Assembly: GCF_011605345.1 (NCBI RefSeq)
Contig: NZ_JAAOXM010000001.1
Location: 248,001 to 312,000 of the forward strand
Source of the DNA: Burkholderia sp. D-99
Lineage (GTDB): Bacteria > Pseudomonadota > Gammaproteobacteria > Burkholderiales > Burkholderiaceae
Direction of reading: 5' to 3'
Length of the DNA stretch: 64,000 nucleotides
Positions within the stretch are counted from its first letter, which is position 1. The number at the start of each line of letters is the position of its first letter. A program made the translations under genes and the position numbers. Of this stretch, positions 52,513 to 60,385 are shown one piece after another. The notes under the pieces are model-generated. The model was not told the DNA's origin. It did no database searches and was given only the letters and a program-made list of their open reading frames with translations.

Positions 52513-53400
52513 ATGAACGAATATGTGCGGATGTCGCGCGTCGTTACCGGTCGCGATCTGATCATCGGCGAATCATTCAGCGCCAGGAATTTCGACGAGG
52601 GCAGGTTCGGCGGGGCGATGGACCCGGTCATCATGCTCGATCACTTCGAGATGACGGCGCCGACCTTCGACCCGCACCCGCATGCGGGTATCTCGGCCGT
52701 GACGTACGTGTTCGAAGATGCAACGGGCGCGCATGTCAATTACGACTCGCTCGGCAACCACGGGCCGATCGAACCGGGCGCGCTGCACTGGTTTGCCGCC
52801 GGCCGCGGCGCCGTGCATACGGAGCAGCCGGAAGGCGACGGGCATCGTGTCCATGCGCTGCAGATTTTCGTGAACCTGCCGGCCGCGAAGAAGTACGACA
52901 CGCCCTATGCCGTCCATGTCGAGCCGCATGACATCCCGGAGTTCGCGGCGCCCGGCGTGCGGGTGCGTGTCGTCACGGGCAGCAGCAACGGCGTGAGCGC
53001 GCCGGTCACGGAGAAACTGCCCGAGCCGTTCACGTTGCTGGACGGATTCCTGTCGCGTGCGTCGTCGTTCGACCATGTGTTGCCGCGCGGATGGAATGCG
53101 ACGATCCATGCGGTTTCCGGGACGCTGCGCGTGGAAGTTGACTCGACCGCGAGCAGCCTGAAGGCCGGTGACGCGGTCGGCGTCATGTTCGACCGCGACG
53201 CGCCGGGCGACCGTGTGCGGATCCGCATCGTTGCCGACGACGATGCGCACTTCGTCGTGCTGTCCGGTGCCGCGTTACGGGAGCCGATCGCCAGGCACGG
53301 CCCGTTCGTGATGAATACGCGCGCGCAGCTCGACGAGCGGATCAGCGCCTATCAGAAAGGGGCATTCGGACAACTGGCCGCGCCGTTCGTCGCGCGGTGA
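52513..53400 (+). CDS. pirin-family bicupin protein
   Basis: This 295-residue protein has the pirin N-cupin metal site HPHAGISAVTYVFE and HTEQPEG with the usual His/His/His/Glu ligands, plus a second cupin. Bacterial pirins are often quercetinase-like dioxygenases or regulators of pyruvate metabolism. AGGAG lies 7 nt before the ATG. It probably shares the isochorismatase-like gene's LysR-controlled promoter. Confidence 0.9.
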   Translation: MNEYVRMSRVVTGRDLIIGESFSARNFDEGRFGGAMDPVIMLDHFEMTAPTFDPHPHAGISAVTYVFEDATGAHVNYDSLGNHGPIEPGALHWFAAGRGAVHTEQPEGDGHRVHALQIFVNLPAAKKYDTPYAVHVEPHDIPEFAAPGVRVRVVTGSSNGVSAPVTEKLPEPFTLLDGFLSRASSFDHVLPRGWNATIHAVSGTLRVEVDSTASSLKAGDAVGVMFDRDAPGDRVRIRIVADDDAHFVVLSGAALREPIARHGPFVMNTRAQLDERISAYQKGAFGQLAAPFVAR

Positions 53401-53461
53401 TCGGCGCAGGGCGGGACGGCATCGTCGTGCCGCGGGTTCCGTGCGTTGATGCCGGGAGACT

Positions 53462-53488
53462 GCTTGCGTCCGCACGACGGACGCAAGC
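53462..53488. terminator. hairpin between convergent genes
   Basis: GCTTGCGTCCG pairs perfectly with CGGACGCAAGC around CACGA. There is no U tract, so termination would be weak or factor-aided. It sits between the convergent pirin and esterase genes. Confidence 0.5.
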
Positions 53489-53514
53489 AAGCGCGCGCCC
53501 GACCGGGGCGGCCA

Positions 53515-54447
53515 TCACTTCACGCACTCGAGCGCGTACTTCAACCCCTGCCCGAGCAGCCCTCGCCATACGTCCCACGTATGCCCGCCGTCGACGATGC
53601 GCAGTTCGGCCGGGTTCTGCGCGCGGCGCAGGTGCGTGTACAGCACGCTCGATTCGGCCTGGATGGTCAGGTCGTCGTCGCCGGCCGCGATGAACATCGG
53701 GATCCGCCAGCTGCGCGCGAAATAGCCGCGCATCAGCGCCGGGTAGTTGAGCTCGTGCCACACGCGCGGGTCGAACTGCCGGTCGCCGAACACGCCGACG
53801 TAGCGCGCGGCGGAATTGAGCGGCGGCTCGTTTGCGTAGATCGCGGGGCTCAGCAGCATCGCGCCGCAGAACAGCCCGGGTTCGAGCAGCGAGAAGCGCA
53901 GCGCGCCGAAGCCGCCCATCGACACGCCGCCGATCGCGCGGCCCGCGCGCTGGTTCGACACCGCGAAGTGCGCTTCGACTTCGGGCAGCAGGTCGTTGAG
54001 GAACGCGCTCTGCATCTTCTCCTTGCGGTCGACGTACCAGTCGGTGCCGCCCTGCGGCATCACGATCACGACGGGCGGAATCTCGCGGCGCTCGATCAGC
54101 GTGTCGGCGGTGGCCTGCAGCCGGCCCTGCGTGACCCAGTCGTTCGCGTTGCCGGCATTGCCGTGCAGCAGGTACATCACCGGGTAGCGCGCGCCTTCCG
54201 GGTTGTAGCCGGGCGGCAGGTAGACCGTGTACGACCAGTCGCGCTTCAGCGAAGCCGACCGGAACGAGCGCAGCACGACGCTGCTGCCCGGATTGAGCGC
54301 GGGCTCCTGGGCGGCCGACGGGGTTGTCGCGGTCTGGAGGGCCGGCGGTGGCACGGGCGATACCGTCGGCGCGGCCGGCGTGGCGCGGGCGGTGGCGATG
54401 GAGCCGGCGATCAGGGCGATGGCGAACGGAAGGGCGAGTCGGCGCAT
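53515..54447 (-). CDS. exported esterase (esterase D / PF00756 family)
   Basis: This 310-residue protein has a signal peptide (LALPFAIALIAGSIATARA), a Pro/Ala-rich linker and an alpha/beta hydrolase with nucleophile Ser in GGVSMGGFGAL, acid in AAGDDD and His in DGGHTWDVW. The GxSxGG elbow and the short layout match the putative-esterase family (feruloyl esterase, S-formylglutathione hydrolase, antigen 85-like). It is probably periplasmic or secreted. Its start lies 61 bp downstream of the OpgC-like gene's stop, and the two may be co-transcribed. Confidence 0.87.
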   Translation of the reverse strand: MRRLALPFAIALIAGSIATARATPAAPTVSPVPPPALQTATTPSAAQEPALNPGSSVVLRSFRSASLKRDWSYTVYLPPGYNPEGARYPVMYLLHGNAGNANDWVTQGRLQATADTLIERREIPPVVIVMPQGGTDWYVDRKEKMQSAFLNDLLPEVEAHFAVSNQRAGRAIGGVSMGGFGALRFSLLEPGLFCGAMLLSPAIYANEPPLNSAARYVGVFGDRQFDPRVWHELNYPALMRGYFARSWRIPMFIAAGDDDLTIQAESSVLYTHLRRAQNPAELRIVDGGHTWDVWRGLLGQGLKYALECVK

Positions 54448-54508
54448 GTCGAATCGTTTCAGGAGAGGCGCCGGCTATCGTAGCAGCGGCGCATGACGGC
54501 GCGGCATG

Positions 54509-55606
54509 TCATCGCCGCGATCGGAACGGCAGCCGCGCGACGAGCGGCCCGTAGAGTTTGGCGACGAGATACAGCAGGCCCATCGCGACGACGTCGGCGG
54601 TCAGCCCGAGCTTCACGTCGAGATAACCTTCGGTCGCCTGGTAAAGCAGCGAATCGACCGCGAGCGAGATGCCGGTGCCCGCGACGAAGCACAGCAGCCC
54701 CTGCCGGCCGATCGTGCCGATCCACGGCATCGCGTGCGCGACCTTCTTCATCCAGCCGAGGTGGACGAGCTTGGCCGCGAGCCACGCGATCGCGAGGAAG
54801 TTCGCGAGCCGCAGCGCGCCGAGGTTCTGCTTGATCGACGGATCGGTCGGGAACGGTTCGATGCGCAGCCGGTAATACGCGCCGGCCGCGACGATCGCGA
54901 GCGAGACGGCCGTCAGCAGCCAGCCTTGCGGCTTGGGCGCGAGCGTCTGGTAGACGGGCTGGCAGCGCGCGATCACGCCGAGCACGAACAGGAACTGCCA
55001 CGCGAACGGATTGAAATCCCACGGCGCGCCTTCGACGGTCGGCAAGAAGCGCGCGACGTGCGGCGCCGCGACCCACAGCGAGCCGCTGAACGCGAGCAGC
55101 AGCCACGGCTGCGTGCGCGCGAGCGGCAGCGTGAGCGGGACGAGCAGCGCGAAGAACGCGTACATCGGCAGTACCGATGCGAGGTACGGCTGGCGGCGGA
55201 ACAGCAGGATGTCGCGCAGCGCGGCGAGCGGCTTGTGGAGCAGGCCGTCGAGGTCGTTGGTCGGCATGTTCGGGCCGTCGATCGCGAACGCGTTCAGCGC
55301 GGCCGTGATCAGCAGCATCAAGCCGGCCGTCACGAGGAACGCGCGGTAGATCTCGAACGCGCGCCGGATGAAGCGCTGGCGCGCGGCGGCTTCGTCGTGC
55401 CGCTCGGCGAGCGAGTTGTACGCGATCGCGGTCGCGAAGCCGCCGAGGAACACGAACACCTCGGCCGCGTCGCACAGCGCGTACGCGTGCAGCGTCACGC
55501 GCGACAGGATGCTGCCGCCGATGTGGTCGACGACGATGACGAGCAGCACGAGGCCGCGGAAGAAATCGAGCTCGGCGTAGCGGCCGGCCCGGGCCGGTGC
55601 GGTCAT
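54509..55606 (-). CDS. OpgC-type membrane acyltransferase
   Basis: This 365-residue integral membrane protein has about ten helices and the OpgC-like N-terminus ELDFFRGLVLLVIVVDHIGG. OpgC proteins add succinyl or other acyl groups to osmoregulated periplasmic glucans. GGGAGG lies 7 nt before the chosen ATG; the longer frame includes 40 unlikely residues. The esterase gene follows, and acyl transfer plus removal is a possible pairing (inference). Confidence 0.87.
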   Translation of the reverse strand: MTAPARAGRYAELDFFRGLVLLVIVVDHIGGSILSRVTLHAYALCDAAEVFVFLGGFATAIAYNSLAERHDEAAARQRFIRRAFEIYRAFLVTAGLMLLITAALNAFAIDGPNMPTNDLDGLLHKPLAALRDILLFRRQPYLASVLPMYAFFALLVPLTLPLARTQPWLLLAFSGSLWVAAPHVARFLPTVEGAPWDFNPFAWQFLFVLGVIARCQPVYQTLAPKPQGWLLTAVSLAIVAAGAYYRLRIEPFPTDPSIKQNLGALRLANFLAIAWLAAKLVHLGWMKKVAHAMPWIGTIGRQGLLCFVAGTGISLAVDSLLYQATEGYLDVKLGLTADVVAMGLLYLVAKLYGPLVARLPFRSRR

Positions 55607-55986
55607 CGGACCGCCTCCCGGCGCGGGCCGCGTGCGCGGCCGGCACGCGCCGCGCATGAATCGGGGTGAAGCATGACTTCGTGAAGAAATGACGAACGGA
55701 TGCGCATTGTGCCACCGATGCGCCACCTCTCGGGTTTACGCGGATGGCGGGCCGTCCTGCCGCTGCCGATAAGCCGGGTCAGGCAGTCTGCGCGGCAGGG
55801 CAGTTGGACGAGCGCAACGTTTTGCGCCGGGTTCACATACCCCGATGGACGGACGGTTTGCGACGTGACACCATTTTGTCCTCACGCGGCCGCACACCGC
55901 GTCGTCCGCCCTGCGGGCCACACATACAACAGATCAAACATTCGCCGGGCGCTCGACCTGCCCGGCCCCGGCTCCGGAGATCCGTC
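55607..55986. other. divergent promoter region, OpgC gene / porin
   Basis: This 380-bp gap separates divergent genes. No gene or clear operator can be supported in it. It must hold the promoters for the OpgC-esterase pair and for the porin; a CGGAGA ribosome site lies at the porin end. Confidence 0.5.
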
Positions 55987-57141
55987 ATGAAGAAGCACGT
56001 CATTTTTACCGCCGCGCTGGCCGCTTTCGCCGCGCCGGTCTTCGCCCAGAACAGCGTGACGCTGTACGGTGTGATCGACGAAGGCTTCAATTACACGAAC
56101 AACGTGAACGTCAATGGGGTCGGAAAATCGAATTACCAGCTCGCGAGCGGCTATGCGCAGGGCAGCCGCTGGGGCCTGAAGGGCAGCGAGGATCTCGGCG
56201 GCGGGCTGAAGGCGATCTTCACGCTGGAAAACGGTTTCGACGTGAACAACGGCCGGCTCGGTCAGGGTGGCCGCATGTTCGGCCGCCAGGCATTCGTCGG
56301 GCTCTCCGAGTCGCGCTTCGGCACGCTGACCTTCGGCCGCCAGTACGACTCGGTCGTCGACTATCTCGCGCCGCTCACGGCCAACGGCAACTGGGGCGGC
56401 ACGCTGTTCTCGCACCCGTTCGACAACGACAACACGGACAACTCGTTCCGCGTCAACAACACGGTCAAGTATGCGAGCGCCGACTGGAACGGCCTGACGT
56501 TCGGCGGCACGTACAGCTTCAGCAACAGCACCGGCTTCTCGAACAACCGCCAGTACAGCCTCGGTGCGCAATATTCGCTGGCCGGGCTGCAGGTCGCGGC
56601 GGCGTACCTGCAGGCGAACAACCCGGGTGTCGGCAGCGCGGGGGCGATCGCGGCGGATGACGCGAACTTCATCGCCGACCGCCTGCGGATCTTCGGCGGC
56701 GGCGTCAACTACACGTTCGGCCCGGCCACGGTCGGTTTCGTCTACACGAAGACGGACGTGAAGAATCCGGTGTCGACCGTCTACCTGCCGGCATCGACGT
56801 TCGCCGGCCTCGGGCTGACCGCGACGAAGTTCCAGAACTTCGAGATCAACGGCAAGTACCAGCTCACGCCTGATTTCTATCTCGGCGCGCAATACGTGTA
56901 CACGGACGGCAAGTTCGATGCCGCGGCCGGGTCGTTCAAGCCGAAATACCACACGGTCGGCCTGATGGCCGACTACAGCCTGTCGAAGCGCACTGACGTC
57001 TACCTGCAGGGCGCATGGCAGAAGGTTGCCGGCGACAAGACCGGCACGGCGGCCGATGGCGGCTACGTGGTCGGGACGGACGGCCCGTCGGCGTCGTCGA
57101 ACCAGTTCGCGGTGCGTGCCGCGATCCGCCACAAGTTCTGA
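55987..57141 (+). CDS. general Gram-negative porin
   Basis: This 384-residue porin has a signal peptide (MKKHVIFTAALAAFAAPVFA), the mature start QNSVTLYGVIDEG, then SRWGLKGSEDLGGGLKAIF, MFGRQAFVGL and a terminal Phe (AIRHKF). It is of the same family as the first porin, with more typical sequence, and intact. No clear partner gene adjoins; the divergent neighbour is the OpgC-like protein. Confidence 0.93.
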   Translation: MKKHVIFTAALAAFAAPVFAQNSVTLYGVIDEGFNYTNNVNVNGVGKSNYQLASGYAQGSRWGLKGSEDLGGGLKAIFTLENGFDVNNGRLGQGGRMFGRQAFVGLSESRFGTLTFGRQYDSVVDYLAPLTANGNWGGTLFSHPFDNDNTDNSFRVNNTVKYASADWNGLTFGGTYSFSNSTGFSNNRQYSLGAQYSLAGLQVAAAYLQANNPGVGSAGAIAADDANFIADRLRIFGGGVNYTFGPATVGFVYTKTDVKNPVSTVYLPASTFAGLGLTATKFQNFEINGKYQLTPDFYLGAQYVYTDGKFDAAAGSFKPKYHTVGLMADYSLSKRTDVYLQGAWQKVAGDKTGTAADGGYVVGTDGPSASSNQFAVRAAIRHKF

Positions 57142-57190
57142 TGTTCTGATCGGGTGGCGCCGGGGCCGCGTGCTTCGGCGCCGGCTGCCG

Positions 57191-58102
57191 TCACGTCGCC
57201 CAGGGCGTGGCGCCGAGCGTTTCCGCGAGCCAGTCGACGAAGATCCGCACGCGCGGCGCGAGATGCCGCCCGGTCGGAAACACCACCGACACCGGCAGCG
57301 GCTCGGCATTCCATTCCGGCAGTACCTCGACCAGCGAGCCGTCGGCCAGCAGCGGCGCGAGCCCTTCGCGCGGTACCTGGATCAGCCCGAGGCCCGCAAG
57401 ACAGCACGCGAGATACGCCTGCGAGCTGTTGACCGATACGACGCTGCGCATCTTGACCGCGTGCAGCTCGCCCGAATCCATGTCCGCATATTCCCAGTCC
57501 AGCTCGCGGCCCGTGCGGCTCGAGACATAGCCGACCGCGACGTGGTCGGGCAGCTCGTCCGGCGAGCGCGGTGTGCCGTACCGTTCGAGATACGCGGGCG
57601 CCGCGCAGTTGACCTGCGCCAGTTCGCCGATGCGCCGCGCGACGAGCGACGTGTCGGACATCGCGCCGATTCGCACCGCGCAGTCGATCCCGTCGGCGAC
57701 GAGATCGACGAAGCGGTCGGTCGTGCCGATCACGACGCGCAGGTCGGGGTAGCGCGCGTGGAAATCCGGTAGCGCCGGAATCATCTGGTTCACCGCGAAG
57801 CGCTCGGGCAGGTCGACGCGGATCGCGCCGCGCGGCGTCGTGCCGGCATCCTCGAACAGCGTTTCCGCGTCGTCGAGATCGGCCAGCAAGCGCATGCAGC
57901 GCTCGTAGTAGGTCGCGCCCTCGGTTGTCAGCGCGACGCGCCGCGTCGTGCGCTGCAGCAGGCGGACTTTCAGGTGTTTTTCCAGATACTGGACGGCGTT
58001 GCTGACCGTCGGGCGTGGCAGTTGCAGCTGCTCGGCCGCTTTCGTGAAGCTGCCGAGATGGGCGACGCGCGCGAAGATGCGCATTGCTTGCAGATGGTCC
58101 AT
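57191..58102 (-). CDS. LysR-family regulator
   Basis: This 303-residue LTTR of the CrgA-like group starts MDHLQAMRIFARVAHLGSFT with RPTVSNAVQYLEKHLKVRLL and the RTTRRVALT motif. It is divergent from an aldo/keto reductase gene 139 bp away, which it most likely regulates. Its 3' end converges on the porin gene with 49 bp between. Confidence 0.9.
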   Translation of the reverse strand: MDHLQAMRIFARVAHLGSFTKAAEQLQLPRPTVSNAVQYLEKHLKVRLLQRTTRRVALTTEGATYYERCMRLLADLDDAETLFEDAGTTPRGAIRVDLPERFAVNQMIPALPDFHARYPDLRVVIGTTDRFVDLVADGIDCAVRIGAMSDTSLVARRIGELAQVNCAAPAYLERYGTPRSPDELPDHVAVGYVSSRTGRELDWEYADMDSGELHAVKMRSVVSVNSSQAYLACCLAGLGLIQVPREGLAPLLADGSLVEVLPEWNAEPLPVSVVFPTGRHLAPRVRIFVDWLAETLGATPWAT

Positions 58103-58241
58103 GCGGGGCGGGTGCGTTGGCGGATGGGGCAGGCTCCATTGTTAATCAGCGTCGAATGGATTGGTTGAGTGTTTCGCATTTATCGTGCGCCGCGGTGCAT
58201 CCAGAATCCGGCCTGTCGATTCATCACTCGAGGAAACGGAC

Positions 58242-59258
58242 ATGGATACGCGTGAACTGGGCCGTACCGGCCCGCGGGTGTCGGCGCTCGCGCTCGGCTG
58301 CATGGGGATGTCGGACTTCTACGGGCCGGCCGACCGCGACGAGAGCATCGCGACGCTGCACGCGGCACTCGACCACGGCATCACGATGCTCGACACCGGC
58401 GATTTCTACGGAATGGGCGACAACGAGATGCTGATTCGCGATGCGCTGCGCGGCCGCGCACGCGACCAAGTGCTGATCAGCGTGAAATTCGGCGCGCTGC
58501 GCGACCCGGCCGGCGGGTTTGCCGGCTACGACGCGCGGCCGGCGGCGATCCGCAACTTCGTCGCGTACTCGCTGAAACGGCTCGGCACCGACTACATCGA
58601 CATCTATCGGCCGGCGCGCGTCGATCCGGCGGTGCCGATCGAGGAGACGATCGGTGCGATCGCCGATCTCGTGAAGGCCGGCTATGTGCGCCATATCGGC
58701 CTGTCGGAAGCCGGCGTCGACACGATCCGCCGCGCGGCGGCCGTCGCGCCGATCTCCGACCTGCAGATCGAGTATTCGCTGCTGTCGCGTGGTATCGAGG
58801 CCGGGATCCTGCCCGCGTGCCGCGAACTCGGGATCGGCGTGACGGCCTACGGCGTGCTGTCGCGCGGGCTGCTCGGCGGGGGCTGGAGCACGGCACGGCA
58901 GGGCGAGCGCGATTTCCGCGCGGCGAGCCCGCGCTTCCAGGGCGAGAACCTCGCGCACAACCTCGCACTCGTCGACGCGCTGCGCGCCATCGCCGACGAG
59001 AAGGGCAGCAATCCGGCGCAGGTCGCGATCGCGTGGGTGCTGTCGCGCGGCGGCGATATCGTGCCGCTGATCGGCGCGCGCAAGCGCACGCAGCTTCAGG
59101 ACGCGCTGCAGGCGGCAGAGATGCAACTAACGGTCAAGGACATCGCCCACATCGAAGCGGCGGTTCCCGCCGGGGCGGCTGCCGGTGAGCGCTATCCGGC
59201 CGCACAGATGGCGCACCTCGACAGCGAGCAGGGGCGGGGGAGATCTCACGGGGACTGA
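58242..59258 (+). CDS. aldo/keto reductase lacking the catalytic His
   Basis: This 338-residue (beta/alpha)8 reductase has D51 and Y56 (LDTGDFYG) and K82 (ISVKFG) of the catalytic tetrad. At the fourth place, where YQHR is usual, it has YRPAR, so the His is Ala125. The enzyme may still reduce carbonyls with altered pH behaviour, or use a different chemistry. The NADPH-binding end (VPLIGARKRTQLQDAL) is normal. AGGAAACGG precedes the ATG. A LysR regulator is divergent. Confidence 0.88.
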   Translation: MDTRELGRTGPRVSALALGCMGMSDFYGPADRDESIATLHAALDHGITMLDTGDFYGMGDNEMLIRDALRGRARDQVLISVKFGALRDPAGGFAGYDARPAAIRNFVAYSLKRLGTDYIDIYRPARVDPAVPIEETIGAIADLVKAGYVRHIGLSEAGVDTIRRAAAVAPISDLQIEYSLLSRGIEAGILPACRELGIGVTAYGVLSRGLLGGGWSTARQGERDFRAASPRFQGENLAHNLALVDALRAIADEKGSNPAQVAIAWVLSRGGDIVPLIGARKRTQLQDALQAAEMQLTVKDIAHIEAAVPAGAAAGERYPAAQMAHLDSEQGRGRSHGD

Positions 59259-59542
59259 TCGGTTCAGATCGGCTTCTGTTTCGGAACGGGTGCGGCATTC
59301 GACTCGGAATCGGGTGCCGGGGCGGGGTTCGGCAACCCGGATGCATGGTCCGGCCTCGCCTGCCTTGACGCCGGCGGCGCGAGTTTCGCCGGCCCGTGGC
59401 CCGCGGCGCGACATCACATCGGCACAATCGCGCGACCGGCTCCGTCCGGCAAGCCCTAGCCAGCCTCAGGCAAAGCCAGATGGCGGGCGGCGCGATCGGG
59501 GTTCACCATCGGCGCCGTACTCAACCGGACGGAATGCCTTTC

Positions 59543-60283
59543 ATGCACATTCATACGCTGACCATCATTGCGGTGGTGTTCCTGCTGGCCGGCGCGGTCA
59601 AGGGAATGATCGGGCTCGGCCTGCCGACCATCGCGATGGGGCTGCTGACGCTCGCGATGCCGCCGTCGGCCGCCGCGAGCCTGCTGCTCGTGCCGTCGTT
59701 CATCACCAATGTGTGGCAGTTGTGGCTCGGCCCGTCGTTCGGGCCGCTGTTGCGCCGCCTGTGGCCGCTGCTCGCCGGTCTGACGATCGGCACGCTGACG
59801 GGCGGGCTGCCCGCGCTCGCGGCCGGCAGCACCTGGACACACGCGGCGCTCGGCGTGGTGTTGATTCTCTACGGGCTGTGGGGGCTGGCCGCCATGCGAT
59901 TGCCCGCGCCGGGGCGCCATGAAAAATGGCTGTCGGCCGTGGTCGGCTACCTGACCGGTGTCGTGACGGCCGCGACCGGTGTGTTCGTCGTGCCTGCCGT
60001 GCCGTACCTGCAGGCGCTGCGGCTGTCGAAGGACGACCTGATCCAGGCGCTCGGGCTGTCGTTCACCGCATCGACGATCGTGCTCGGCCTGCAGTTGCGC
60101 GTGACGGGGGCGCTGGAGACAGTCGATCTCGGCGTGTCGGCGCTCGCGCTCGTGCCCGCGCTGGCGGGTATGGCCGGCGGGCAATATGCGCGGCGCGTGA
60201 TGAGCGAGAAGGCGTTCAAGCGCTGCTTCTTCGTCGGGCTGATCGCGCTCGGCGCGTATATGGCGGCTTCGGGGTGGCTGTGA
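59543..60283 (+). CDS. TauE/SafE-family membrane permease
   Basis: This 246-residue protein has about eight helices, with the family segments GAVKGMIGLGLPTIAMGLL and TGVVTAATGVFVVPAVPYLQ (two related halves). TauE/SafE proteins export sulfite, sulfoacetate or related anions. An in-frame ATG three codons earlier (59534) is an alternative start. The 284 bp before it hold no gene, and no sulfur gene adjoins. Confidence 0.87.
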   Translation: MHIHTLTIIAVVFLLAGAVKGMIGLGLPTIAMGLLTLAMPPSAAASLLLVPSFITNVWQLWLGPSFGPLLRRLWPLLAGLTIGTLTGGLPALAAGSTWTHAALGVVLILYGLWGLAAMRLPAPGRHEKWLSAVVGYLTGVVTAATGVFVVPAVPYLQALRLSKDDLIQALGLSFTASTIVLGLQLRVTGALETVDLGVSALALVPALAGMAGGQYARRVMSEKAFKRCFFVGLIALGAYMAASGWL

Positions 60284-60326
60284 GCGGGCATCGCCGGCGT
60301 GCGTGATGCCCGCTGTCCGTGACGAT

Positions 60327-60357
60327 CCCGAAGCCGGTTTCGACAACCGGCTTCGGG
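60327..60357. terminator. hairpin between convergent genes
   Basis: CCCGAAGCCGG pairs with CCGGCTTCGGG around a 9-nt loop, between the permease and the convergent lipoprotein gene. It lacks a T run on either side, so it is only a possible terminator. Confidence 0.45.
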
Positions 60358-60385
60358 TGCATTCACCGGACGTGGGTCACACCGC

